Shown: one piece after another, positions 34,066 through 44,000 of the stretch
Layout of the letters: every line of letters begins with the position of its first letter
Position numbering within the stretch: position 1 is the stretch's first letter
Assembly (NCBI GenBank): GCA_012842745.1
Contig: DUSF01000037.1
Span: 291,191 to 355,190 of the forward strand
DNA length: 64,000 nucleotides
Origin: Bacillus sp. (in: firmicutes)
Lineage (GTDB): Bacteria > Bacillota > Bacilli > Bacillales > Bacillaceae_J
Reading direction: 5' to 3'
Made by a program: the position numbers and the translations under genes
Notes under the pieces: generated by a model
What the model was told of the DNA's origin: nothing
The model's input: the letters and a program-made list of their open reading frames with translations, nothing else
The model's database searches: none

Positions 34066-35436
34066 TTAAATGCCTTGTGGATATAGATTTCGCTTCCTTT
34101 TCCTTCCTTTCGCAAAATGCTTAATAAATAAAATAACTACAACAATTGCAACGAATAAAATACTTACAAAGAAGCCAGGTCTACTTGAAGTATTTGTAAG
34201 TGTTCCGCTTATTGCGAGTAAAATCAACACCATTCCAGTAAAGCGTTTGACATAATCAAAGCTAGTTGCCTCAATAAGCCTCGGAAAAGATATAAGGATA
34301 AATAACCAATTATATAGAAGCATTAATCCAGCAGCCGTTGTAATATACTCATAAACCCGACCTGGCATGACAAGTGCCATGACGATTGATGCAATAAGAC
34401 CGGAAATGGTTAAGCAGAGTGCTAATGGTGGAACCTTTATCTTGCCTTTTTTGGCAAAAATTTTGGGTGCATCACCATCTTCTGCTAACGTAACAATCAT
34501 ACTTGTGACAGCAAATAAAGAAGCGGCCATTGTCGAAAAGCCAGCAATAATAATACCACCATTAAATACATGTGGAAAAAAATCAAAATTATATTGATCA
34601 AGAGCAATGACAAAAGGGCTTTCTTTTGTATTAAATTTGTTCGTTGCCACTAAACTTGTCGCTAATAAAAGTGAAAGTAAATAAATGATTGTTAAAATCA
34701 TTAGCATGATAGCACCTGACTTTTTTGCATCCTCTTTATTTTTCAGTCGTGGTGCTAAAATCCCCATAATTTCTATCCCACCAAATGCATAAAAGCCAAA
34801 AATCAGTGCTGACCATAACCCAAGCCCCCCATTTGGCATAAACTCAGCCACCGTATTCGGTACTCGCAAGTCATGGTTACTTCCTCCGAAAGCTCCAAAA
34901 ACAACGGCCATCGCTATTACTATAAACATTACAATGGCGGCCACTTTGATAACCGCACACACATTTTGGGCCCGTTCAAATCCCTTTGTACCGATAACGA
35001 CGACAACTACACCAAGAACGGCGTAAATGGAAGCAAATACCCAAAGGGGAACATTCGGAAACCAAAAACGAGAAAGGATTGAAAGGGCGGTAAGTTGGCT
35101 TCCGGTAATCAACATTTCCGAGAACCAATATACCCAGCCGCTGCTAAACCCAGCCCATGGCCCGTATGCTTTCTTAGCATAGGAGCGAAAGGAACCTTTT
35201 TGTGGGTCTTTTGCGGACATCTTTCCGAGAGCGTCCGAAACTGTATATGTTCCCAATCCTGCAAGAATAAAAGCAATGAGAATAGAAGGACCTGTCATCT
35301 TAATCCCGATACTTGATCCTAGAAAATAACCTGTCCCAATAATACAGCCTACCCCAATTAGAGAGAGCTGCCACCATGCTATTTTTTTATCTTCCCCCTT
35401 ATTACCTTTACTACCTACTCGTGCCGGTATCTCCAT
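34066..35436 (-). CDS. APC family amino acid permease
   Basis: 456 residues from the ATG at 35436 (AGGGAGGG upstream). Twelve transmembrane segments. The APC start WWQLSLIGVGCIIGTGYFLG near 23-42 and GSFRSYAKKAYGPWAGFSSG are typical of amino-acid/polyamine/organocation transporters. The substrate is unknown. It is the first gene of a three-gene unit with a soluble hypothetical and an MFS pump. Confidence 0.9.
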   Translation of the reverse strand: MEIPARVGSKGNKGEDKKIAWWQLSLIGVGCIIGTGYFLGSSIGIKMTGPSILIAFILAGLGTYTVSDALGKMSAKDPQKGSFRSYAKKAYGPWAGFSSGWVYWFSEMLITGSQLTALSILSRFWFPNVPLWVFASIYAVLGVVVVVIGTKGFERAQNVCAVIKVAAIVMFIVIAMAVVFGAFGGSNHDLRVPNTVAEFMPNGGLGLWSALIFGFYAFGGIEIMGILAPRLKNKEDAKKSGAIMLMILTIIYLLSLLLATSLVATNKFNTKESPFVIALDQYNFDFFPHVFNGGIIIAGFSTMAASLFAVTSMIVTLAEDGDAPKIFAKKGKIKVPPLALCLTISGLIASIVMALVMPGRVYEYITTAAGLMLLYNWLFILISFPRLIEATSFDYVKRFTGMVLILLAISGTLTNTSSRPGFFVSILFVAIVVVILFIKHFAKGRKRKRNLYPQGI

Positions 35437-35570
35437 CAAGGACCCTCCCTTCATTGCCATTTATTATTAACGAAGAACGTATTAATATGTAATATGAAAT
35501 AAATATGCATAAATCTACAGACAAGCCTCATATGATACACTATTACTTTTATAGCGAGGCGGGACACGGG

Positions 35571-36062
35571 ATGAGATTTATGCTAGTTTTTTCTTTATGT
35601 ATTAGTTTTTTTCTTTTACTTTGTTTTGGATGCAGCCAAGCAAATACTACATCTAACATGGCCGCGAAGGACTTACCTACCGAAAATCAAGAGTTGGCAA
35701 ATTCCTTTTATAAACAAATGCAAATTGTAAACCAACTGATGGAAGAATTGGATCTTATAATTGTTGAATTACAAAAAACTGATGAATTGGAAGAAGCGAT
35801 TGAAATATTGGAAACAGCAAAAAATGAAGTAAAAGAAATCGTGGTACTATTGGAAACAATTCGCCCAGAAAATAATCGTTTAGCTAAATTTATAAGTAGT
35901 TACAAAAAGGAACTCCTTCACTATGTAGAAGGACTGCGGTTGCAAATTGCAGGAATGGAAACATGGGACAGTGAAAAAACAACGGAAGGTTATAAGCGGA
36001 CTGAAATCGCAAAAAAGAATTTAAAACAATATAATAACCAATTTAAAGATACATTTTTATAA
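35571..36062 (+). CDS. Putative lipoprotein, helical
   Basis: 163 residues from the ATG at 35571. A signal sequence of about 20 residues ends in a lipobox LCFGCSQ, so Cys about 22 would be lipidated and the rest held outside the membrane. The mature part is helical coiled coil (KQMQIVNQLMEELDLIIVEL, ETAKNEVKEIVVLLETIRPE). No family recognised. A terminator follows at 36069. Confidence 0.68.
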   Translation: MRFMLVFSLCISFFLLLCFGCSQANTTSNMAAKDLPTENQELANSFYKQMQIVNQLMEELDLIIVELQKTDELEEAIEILETAKNEVKEIVVLLETIRPENNRLAKFISSYKKELLHYVEGLRLQIAGMETWDSEKTTEGYKRTEIAKKNLKQYNNQFKDTFL

Positions 36063-36068
36063 AAACAA

Positions 36069-36110
36069 TAAGCCGTTTATTGTAATTATCGGTAATGTCT
36101 ATAAACGGCT
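36069..36110. terminator. Hairpin after the lipoprotein gene
   Basis: AAGCCGTTTAT (36069-36079) pairs with ATAAACGGCTT (36100-36110), with a modest T-run after. Confidence 0.7.
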
Positions 36111-36133
36111 TGTTGATCTTACATATTTTTTTC

Positions 36134-36319
36134 TCAAGAGCCACTAACCCAATTACTATACAAACCAGTGCCCTCACAGCCACAGCATTGTAAAGGCTCC
36201 CCTAAATAAAACTCGGTGCCAGCAAAATAATGCACCCCCTTCCCTTTGCATTCAGGACAAATATTTCTTTCTTCATATTTTGCCATTTTTGCCATTTGCC
36301 AATTACTAAAAAAACCCAA
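36134..36319 (-). CDS. Small zinc-ribbon protein (DnaJ-type CxxCxGxG)
   Basis: 61 residues from TTG with AGAGGTGAT upstream. Two zinc knuckles: CPECKGKGVHYF and CCGCEGTGLYSN, the DnaJ-central-domain type. Possibly a small metal-binding or chaperone-associated protein. It overlaps nothing after the MFS start is set to 36413. Confidence 0.6.
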   Translation of the reverse strand: MGFFSNWQMAKMAKYEERNICPECKGKGVHYFAGTEFYLGEPLQCCGCEGTGLYSNWVSGS

Positions 36320-36412
36320 AAAATCACCTCTACATGTTTTGAATCATCTCTACAAGTTTATTATGTACATTCCCATAAGGTATATGTGTATAATAGTGAA
36401 AGGGGTGATGGT

Positions 36413-37624
36413 ATGATGGAGGCTTTGCTGGAAAAACAAAAAGTTAAAGAAAAGTTATGGACGAAGGATTTTATTTTATTATCTTTATCAAATTTATTTT
36501 TATTTTTTGGCTTTCAAATACTTTTGCCAACATTACCAATGTACGTTAGTGATCGAGGTGGTGAGGAAACAGCTGTTGGCCTAGTCATCGGCATTTTTAC
36601 AATCTCAGCCCTCCTTGTTCGCCCATTTTCTGGTGCTGCATTAGATATTTTTGGGAGAAAGCTTTTTTTAGTAGTCGGTTTAATTATTTGTTTAGCTGCC
36701 ATCGGAGTATATGGATTTGCTGCAACTGTTATGTTTATTCTTTTTTTACGTGTGATTCATGGCGTTGGCTGGGGAATAGCAACGACGACATACGGGACAA
36801 TTGTTTCGGACATCATTCCTTCGTCACGTCGCGGTGAGGGGATGGGCTATTACGGAATGTCAACAACGCTTGCGATGGCTGTTGCCCCCGTAACAGGTAT
36901 TTGGATTATCAACCATTGGGGATTTACTTATTTATTTATCATTTCCTTCATTAGTACAATTATTTCTTTAGTTCTTAGTCAACTTTTACATATAAATCAT
37001 GAAAAGGTTGAGGACGAACCTAAAAAAGCAAATTTCACTTCATCGCTCTTTGAAAGAAGCGCCCTATTCCCTTCCTTGCTTGTCTTTTTTATGACCTTTG
37101 CTTATGGTGGTATTGTTGGATTTATTACATTGTTTGGCAAAGAAGTGGGCATTTTAAATGTCGGCTGGTTTTTCTCGATCAACGCACTGTTTTTACTCAT
37201 TGTTAGGCCAATTTCTGGAAAACTTTATGATAAAAAGGGCCATCAATGGGTTCTTTTCCCAGGCGCAGTTTTCGGCATCATTAGTTTACTGATTTTATCT
37301 ACTACTACTACACTTCTTGGTCTTATTGTTTCAGCTATGTTTTTCGGGATTACCTTTGGGTCTATTCAACCATCATTACAAGCTTGGCTTATCCAAAGAG
37401 CAGAGCCAAGACGTCGCGGGGCTGCTAATGCAACATTTTTTTCAGCATTTGACCTTGGGATTGGCGGTGGCGCCATGATTTTAGGAGCTATTGCTGGGAT
37501 GACTAGCTACGCAACAATGTATCGATTTACTTCCATAGTATTTGTTATTTTTCTTATCGTTTATGGTGGTTACATTTTAAAAATTAGAAAAAATAATCTT
37601 GCAGCAGATAAGCACGACATTTAG
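36413..37624 (+). CDS. MFS transporter
   Basis: 403 residues from ATG-ATG at 36413 with GGGGTGAT upstream; the longer open frame from 36230 has no ribosome site. Twelve helices. Motif A appears as GAALDIFGRKLFLVVG and its second-half copy as GKLYDKKGHQWVLFPG. Resembles staphylopine/drug exporter-type DHA1 members; substrate unknown. Confidence 0.86.
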   Translation: MMEALLEKQKVKEKLWTKDFILLSLSNLFLFFGFQILLPTLPMYVSDRGGEETAVGLVIGIFTISALLVRPFSGAALDIFGRKLFLVVGLIICLAAIGVYGFAATVMFILFLRVIHGVGWGIATTTYGTIVSDIIPSSRRGEGMGYYGMSTTLAMAVAPVTGIWIINHWGFTYLFIISFISTIISLVLSQLLHINHEKVEDEPKKANFTSSLFERSALFPSLLVFFMTFAYGGIVGFITLFGKEVGILNVGWFFSINALFLLIVRPISGKLYDKKGHQWVLFPGAVFGIISLLILSTTTTLLGLIVSAMFFGITFGSIQPSLQAWLIQRAEPRRRGAANATFFSAFDLGIGGGAMILGAIAGMTSYATMYRFTSIVFVIFLIVYGGYILKIRKNNLAADKHDI

Positions 37625-37709
37625 CCTACAGTTAATCTTGTGGTTACATAATTCAGTGATTGTTAATAATGGTACTAAATACTAAAGCAAATGTAGGAGG
37701 TATTTTTCA

Positions 37710-38132
37710 ATGTCAGGACCATCATTATATAAACGCGCTGCCCATCAGTCTATTCATAACGGAGCATTTACAGAAGGACAGGAGCTATTAGAAGTGTTGG
37801 AGCAAGTATTTAGGGAAGGACAAATGGAGCACGCAACCGTCGCCGTTCAAGCTCTCATAGAACATTGGGAAACGAGAACAATTGCCCACGCAGAATCTGA
37901 GGAAGATGGTTTCTATCAAAAAAAGAGCGAAGAAAATCCCGATTTACAGGAATTGATTATTATGCTAAAAAGAGACCATCAATTATTTCGGGATATCATC
38001 AATGATATTAAACAAATCATTGATGAAGAAGGCGGGGTAAATGAAGCTGTGATTGACCGCTTTAAAACATTATTTGTGTTAAACGAAATTCATAACCACT
38101 ATGAGGAAACGTATTTGTTCGATGAACATTAA
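37710..38132 (+). CDS. Hemerythrin-like HHE-domain protein
   Basis: 140 residues with GGAGG upstream. The metal ligands of a four-helix hemerythrin bundle are visible: HQSIHNGAF, HWETRTIAHAESEEDGFY, KRDHQLFRDI and EIHNHYEETYLF. Such proteins hold a di-iron site and bind O2 or NO, or act in iron-sulfur repair. It lies next to narI, which suggests a nitrosative-stress role. No signature of RIC/ScdA is present. Confidence 0.8.
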   Translation: MSGPSLYKRAAHQSIHNGAFTEGQELLEVLEQVFREGQMEHATVAVQALIEHWETRTIAHAESEEDGFYQKKSEENPDLQELIIMLKRDHQLFRDIINDIKQIIDEEGGVNEAVIDRFKTLFVLNEIHNHYEETYLFDEH

Positions 38133-38167
38133 AAAGTTTTTTTGTCCTTTCTTAGTAGCATAAACAG

Positions 38168-38192
38168 CCACTTTGGTATTGCACCAAAGTGG
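38168..38192. terminator. Terminator between hemerythrin and narI
   Basis: CCACTTTGGT (38168-38177) pairs with ACCAAAGTGG (38183-38192), followed by TGTTTCATTT. Confidence 0.75.
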
Positions 38193-38205
38193 TGTTTCAT
38201 TTGCA

Positions 38206-38925
38206 TTAATTTTTCCTTTCCGCGTATTTCACTGCTTTTCTTGGATTCATTTTCCGATAAACAATGTATTTTCGTGATAAATATTCTAACGGCAAACTCC
38301 ATACATGCACTAATCTTGTATATGGCCAGACCGCAAACAAGACAAAGGCAGCTAAAATATGAAGCTGGAATCCGAGCGGGGCACCTGCCATTAACTCTGG
38401 ATACGAGCGAAATGTGAGAATTCCTCTAAACCATGGGCCGATTACTGCCCGATAATCAAATGTTCCGCCCGATGCTGTGTAACCGATAGTATTCGAAAAT
38501 CCAATGACTGTCACTACGCCAAGAATAAGCAAAACAACAACATCCATCACCGAATTATGTTTTTTCAATCGAGTGCTATTTAAGCGGCGAATGGTCAGTA
38601 AGGCACCGCCAATGACCATCGCTAGCCCTGCTGCTCCGCCGAACCATATCGCACCAAAATGATACATATGTTCCGAGATTCCGACAACATCATAAAAGCC
38701 CTTCGGAATAAGTACTCCTGCAACATGACCAAAGAATACAAATATTACACCATAATGAAACAGTATACTTCCCCATCTTAATAAATTATCTTTTTGTAAA
38801 AATTCACTTGATTTCGCGCCCCACCCATATTGATCTGTATTATAACGATGAATATGACCAACAACAAAAATTGTTAAACATAAATATGGGATAATGACCC
38901 ACAAAAAATAATCAAATGCTGTCAT
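38206..38925 (-). CDS. narI: Respiratory nitrate reductase gamma subunit (cytochrome b)
   Basis: 239 residues, five transmembrane helices. Heme b ligands: HYGVIFVFFGHVAGVLIP near 57-74 and, in the C-terminal half, FQLHILAAFVLFAVWPYTRLVHVW near 186-208 (written here as one helix with two His). It oxidises menaquinol and passes electrons to NarH. Ribosome site AAAGGAGG. Last gene of narGHJI. Confidence 0.96.
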   Translation of the reverse strand: MTAFDYFLWVIIPYLCLTIFVVGHIHRYNTDQYGWGAKSSEFLQKDNLLRWGSILFHYGVIFVFFGHVAGVLIPKGFYDVVGISEHMYHFGAIWFGGAAGLAMVIGGALLTIRRLNSTRLKKHNSVMDVVVLLILGVVTVIGFSNTIGYTASGGTFDYRAVIGPWFRGILTFRSYPELMAGAPLGFQLHILAAFVLFAVWPYTRLVHVWSLPLEYLSRKYIVYRKMNPRKAVKYAERKN

Positions 38926-38964
38926 GTAATCATCCTCCTTTCAATATTGAGGCCTGACCCCAGT

Positions 38965-39528
38965 TTATACTACATTTTGATCGACCGTTTTCTCTTGAGC
39001 TGGCAAGTAGGCTGCCATTGCTGTCACACAAGCTTTCAGCAAATAACCATAAGGGTTATCGTCCTTTTCTAGCTCCGATAAAAGCTCATCAATTGGTTTT
39101 TTATGAATTAACAACATTTTCTGAACGGACTTTGCATCGGCCTCTGCCGCGAATTCTAAAATAAGGGGCAAATAGTCAGGGAGCTCGTCTCCATCAATAT
39201 AAAATCCAGCCTTCGCAAATTCCATTTTCAATTTTACAAAGGCAAGGCCACGCTCCCTGTTCTCACCAAATTTGCTATGTGTTAAATAAAGGGCCGTCCG
39301 TTCGCTAAAATCAAACCACCTAACATAGTTTTCGGTCAATTCTTTAAAAGGTGTTTGCTTAACATAACTGACAAATTGCTCTAAACAAAAACGAATTCCC
39401 TTATTTTCAATCATCCCAATGCATTCGTCTATTTCCCCGTTTCCAGCCCACTCACTATCTGGATATTGCAAAAACAAAGAACATAATTTAAATGCATATT
39501 TATACTCTTCCATCCATTGCTGTTCCAC
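38965..39528 (-). CDS. narJ: Nitrate reductase assembly chaperone
   Basis: 187 residues. NarJ/TorD-family helical protein with the typical opening KLCSLFLQYPDSEWAGNG, needed to insert the molybdenum cofactor into NarG. GTG at 39528 with GGAG 8 nt upstream is used. The gene overlaps the end of narH by 29 bp. Position between narH and narI is the canonical one. Confidence 0.93.
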   Translation of the reverse strand: MEQQWMEEYKYAFKLCSLFLQYPDSEWAGNGEIDECIGMIENKGIRFCLEQFVSYVKQTPFKELTENYVRWFDFSERTALYLTHSKFGENRERGLAFVKLKMEFAKAGFYIDGDELPDYLPLILEFAAEADAKSVQKMLLIHKKPIDELLSELEKDDNPYGYLLKACVTAMAAYLPAQEKTVDQNVV

Positions 39529-41050
39529 CTAAATCACTCCAATATTCTTCACTGAACGCGTAAAGGTCATCATAATTTTCCGTACCAAGGCTACAGCCAT
39601 TACAGCTTTCCATAAACTCGTACCCTGTAGAGCCTTGCCCTTGATACATATTTCCTGCTTCTTCCCGGTGCGATTTCGGAATGACATAGCGATCGTCATA
39701 TTTCGCTATCGCTGATAGCTCGTACAGTTCAATCGCCCTTTTTTCTGTTAAATCTGCTTCTTCTAAAATCGATTTATCAAAATCTTTGTCAAGATTCATA
39801 CTTCTCATATAGCTTCTCATCGCTACAAGCTTTTTCAGCACATATTCAATCACTTTCGTATCACCAGCTGTCATTAAATTTGCTAAATACTGAATTGGGA
39901 TTCTAAATTGCTTAATCGTCGGAAAAATAACATTTGGACTCAAATCATCAATTTGCCCAGCAAATGCATTTATAATTGGACTTAACGGCGGGATATACCA
40001 AACCATTGGCAATGTCCGATACTCTGGATGCAACGGCAAAGCAACCTTATGCTCTACTGCCAGCTTATAAACCGGGGATTCTTGGGCTGCTTCAATCCAA
40101 TCCTCTGGAATTCCGTCCATTTTTGCCTGTTTAATGACGTCTGGGTCGTTAGGATCAAGGAATAATTTTAACTGTGCTTCATATAAATCCCTCGGGTCAT
40201 TCATTGAAGCCGCTCTTTCCACTTCATCAGCATCATACAAAACAATGCCAATATAACGGAGACGTCCAACGCACGTCTCTGAACATACTGTTGGCTGACC
40301 ATTTTCAATCCGCGGAAAGCAAAACGTACATTTATCAGCTTTGTTCGTTTTCCAATTAAAATAAACCTTTTTATAGGGACAGCCCGACATGCAGAAACGC
40401 CAGCTACGGCAGGCATCTTGGTCAACAAGGACGATGCCGTCCTCATCCCGCTTGTAAATCGCACCAGATGGACAGGAAGCAAGGCATGATGGATTCATGC
40501 AATGCTCGCAAATCCTTGGCAAGTACATCATAAAGGCTTGCTCAAATTCTTGGATAATGGATTGATCAACACCATTTAAGTTGTAATCCCTTTTACCAGA
40601 CTGATAAACACCTGCCAAATCATCTTCCCAATTCGGCCCCCATTGTAAATCAATGTACTCACCTGTCAGCTGTGATTTCGGTCTAGCAACAGGCTGATGC
40701 TTTTTCTCTGGAGCCTTAATTAAATTCTCATACTCATATGTCCACGGCTCGTAATAATCCTCAATCTTTGTAAGATGTGGATTATAAAAAATATTTAAGA
40801 GCTTGCTAGCACGGCCGCCCGCTTTTAACTCAATTCTGCCGTTCTTTAACTCCCAACCACCTTTATGTGTTTGTTGATTTTCCCACTCTTTTGGGTAGCC
40901 AACCCCTGGTTTTGTTTCAACATTATTCCACCACATATATTCTGCGCCTTGACGGTTTGTCCATGTGTTTTTACATGTCACACTGCAAGTGTGACAACCA
41001 ATACATTTATCTAAATTCATGACCATGCCAAATTGTGCTTTAATCTTCAA
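39500..41050 (-). CDS. narH: Respiratory nitrate reductase beta subunit
   Basis: 516 residues from the TTG at 41050 (AGGTGG 6 nt before it, inside narG). Four cysteine clusters: CIGCHTCSVTCKNTW, CEHCMNPSCLASCPSGAIYK, CRSWRFCMSGCPYKKVYF and CTFCFPRIENGQPTVCSETC. The Trp within the third cluster is the usual change that makes it a 3Fe-4S centre. It carries electrons from NarI to NarG. The start overlaps the end of narG. Confidence 0.96.
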   Translation of the reverse strand: MKIKAQFGMVMNLDKCIGCHTCSVTCKNTWTNRQGAEYMWWNNVETKPGVGYPKEWENQQTHKGGWELKNGRIELKAGGRASKLLNIFYNPHLTKIEDYYEPWTYEYENLIKAPEKKHQPVARPKSQLTGEYIDLQWGPNWEDDLAGVYQSGKRDYNLNGVDQSIIQEFEQAFMMYLPRICEHCMNPSCLASCPSGAIYKRDEDGIVLVDQDACRSWRFCMSGCPYKKVYFNWKTNKADKCTFCFPRIENGQPTVCSETCVGRLRYIGIVLYDADEVERAASMNDPRDLYEAQLKLFLDPNDPDVIKQAKMDGIPEDWIEAAQESPVYKLAVEHKVALPLHPEYRTLPMVWYIPPLSPIINAFAGQIDDLSPNVIFPTIKQFRIPIQYLANLMTAGDTKVIEYVLKKLVAMRSYMRSMNLDKDFDKSILEEADLTEKRAIELYELSAIAKYDDRYVIPKSHREEAGNMYQGQGSTGYEFMESCNGCSLGTENYDDLYAFSEEYWSDLGGTAMDGRV

Positions 41051-44000
41051 GCCAATCCACCTCATCACGTTCTAGTTTCCGAATAATCACCTTCTCATCC
41101 CTCTGGGTGCCAGTTGGTCCGTAATAATTAAAACCATAGCTTAACTGCGCATAACCGCCAATCATTTGCGTCGGCTTCACATAAATTCTTGTTGGACTAT
41201 TAAAAGTACCACCGCGATCATTTGTGATCGTTGTCCCGGGAACATTTATTAATCGATCCTGAACATGGTACATAATCGCCATACCCCTTGGGAGGCGGTG
41301 CGTAACGACTGCACGAGCCGCAACTACACCATTGCGGTTAAACATTTCAAGCCAATCATTATCGCTAATACCAACGGATTCAGCGTCCTCACGATTCATC
41401 CAAACATGCGGGCCACCACGGAACAGAGTAAGCATATGTAATGTATCTGCATACGTACTATGGAACGACCATTTAAAATGTGGTGTTAAATACCGTAATT
41501 CAATTTCCTTTCCTTTAGATTCAGGTCTGCCATCTTTACTATAAAAAGCAGCTTTTCGAAGCGGTGCCTTAAAGGTTGGCAACTCTTCGCCAAACTCAAG
41601 CATCATTTCATGATCAAGATAAAAATGCTGCCTCCCAGTTAATGTTCGAAATGGAATAAGCCTCTCCACATTCGTTGTAAACGGATTGTAGCGGCGATTA
41701 CCTGTTTCTGTTCCACTAAAAACAGGCGACGAGATAACCTTTCGTGGCTGGGCGGTAATTTCATCAAATGACATATGCTCTTCTGCACGTTCCTCTGCCA
41801 AATCTTTTAACTTCTGACCTGTTTTCTTTTCGAGCGCATCCCAAGCTTTCATTGCAAGTGAGCCATTCGTTGTACTAGAAAGTGTTAAAATCGCTTCTGC
41901 AGCATGACGATCAAACGAAAGATCTGGGCAGTCATGATATTCCTTGCTTTTTGATACACCTAAAATATCTTTTAACTCGTCATATTCTTCTTTTGCATTC
42001 CATGCCAACCCTTTTGCACCAATGGATTCACGAACGTTTGTACCTAAAGAAATAAACTTCTCGTACACTTTTGTTAAGTCTCTTTCAACAACATGAATTC
42101 TTGGGAAATTTTCGCCCGGTATTGGCTCTCCACCATTCTTCTTCCAATCTGGTATTAAGCCTAGTGCCTGTGATGTTTCATCTGGGGAATCATGTAAAAG
42201 TGCTGTTGCTACAATGTCTTTTACAGGGTTTGGAAAATGCTTTTTGGCCAGTTCTTGAAAGGTTTTCGCTAATTTTTTAAAAATATCCCAATCAGACCTG
42301 CTTTCCCATGGTGACGTAATCGCTGGGTTAAACGGGTGGATAAATGGATGCATATCAGTTGAGCTAACATCATATTTCTCATACCATGTTGCTGCCGGTA
42401 AGACGATATCTGAATATAATGCCGATCCAGACATTCGAAAATCTAGCGTCACTAATAAATCCAATTTCCCTTCAGCAGCTTCTTTTGGCGCCTCTATTTC
42501 TACAGGCATTTCCGTTTCCTCTTGGCTTCCCAATATATAAGAGTGTGTTCCAAGCAAATGTCTAAGAAAATATTCATGACCTTTGGCGGAGCTTCCAATT
42601 AAATTCGCCCGCCATATGAACATTGTCTTTGGAAAATTGACCGGGTTGCTAGGCTCTTCAATGGCAAATTTCATCTTGCCATTTTTCACTTGATTAACAA
42701 CATACGTAACAGCCTCATCATTATTCGTTGCCTGTGATTCTTCATACAGCTTATAAGAATTTTTATTAAACTGCGGATAAGATGGCAACCAGCCAAGACG
42801 TGCCGCCATCACATTATAATCACCCATATGGTTATATCTTGGCTTATCTACTAATGGAGATATTAAGTTTTGCGTTTTTTGCTCATCATAACGCCATTGT
42901 TCGGTTACGAAATAAAAGAATGATGTTCCATTTTGTAAACGAGGTGGGCCACCCCAATCGCGCGCCATGGCGATTGTTTGCCAGCCTTCAAGTGGACGGC
43001 ACTTTTCTTGCCCTACATAATGGGCCCAGCCCCCGCCGTTTACACCTTGGCAGCCTGTTAATAAAACAAGATTAATAATCGAGCGGTAAATGACGTCTGA
43101 ATGGAACCAATGATTGATTCCAGATCCCATAATAATCATTGAACGGCCTTTACTGTCTATAGCATTTTGGGAAAACTCTCTAGCAATTTGCGCCGCCACT
43201 TTCCGGTCTACATTTGTAATTCCTTCTTGCCAAGCAGGTGTAAATGGTTTTGGATCATCATAATCTTTCGGATAATCCCCCGGTAAGCTGCCACGATGAA
43301 CGCCAGCCTGCGCAAGCATTAAATCGAGAACCGTTGTAACATAAATCGTTTCCCCATTTTGTTCAATCGCTTTTACAGGAACGCCACGTTCGAGAATATA
43401 CCTTTCATCTTGGCTAAAATATGGAAACTGTACGATAACGGATTGATCCTCCATACCAAGCATCGTTAACACTGGATCTAGATCACCGAGCTGATTGTCA
43501 GTATCTTTCAAGTGTAAATTCCAATTTCCACCTTCAGACCAGCGGTGGCCAATTGAACCATGTGGGGCAGCAAATTGATTGGAATTTTTATCGAAAACAA
43601 TCGTTTTCCATTCAGCTTTATTACTATTCATCCCAAGATCGGAAGCGCGGAGAAAGCGATCTGCTACATAGTTTTCTCCCCGTTTTTTCAGCTTCACTAA
43701 AAACGGTAAATCAGTAAATTGTTTTACATAATCTTGAAAATAACGTGTCTCGTTATCAACATAAAACTCTTTCAAAACAACATGGGTCATCGCCATCGCT
43801 AGCGCCGCATCTGTCCCCGGATTAACAGCAAGCCAATTATCGGCAAACTTAACGAAAATCGCATAGTCTGGGCTGACCGCAACAACCTTCGTACCGTTAT
43901 AGCGAGCTTCAGTATAAAAGTGTGCATCAGGTGTTCTTGTTTGCGGAATATTTGAGCCCCAGGCGATGATATAGCTCGAATTATACCAATCAGAGCTTTC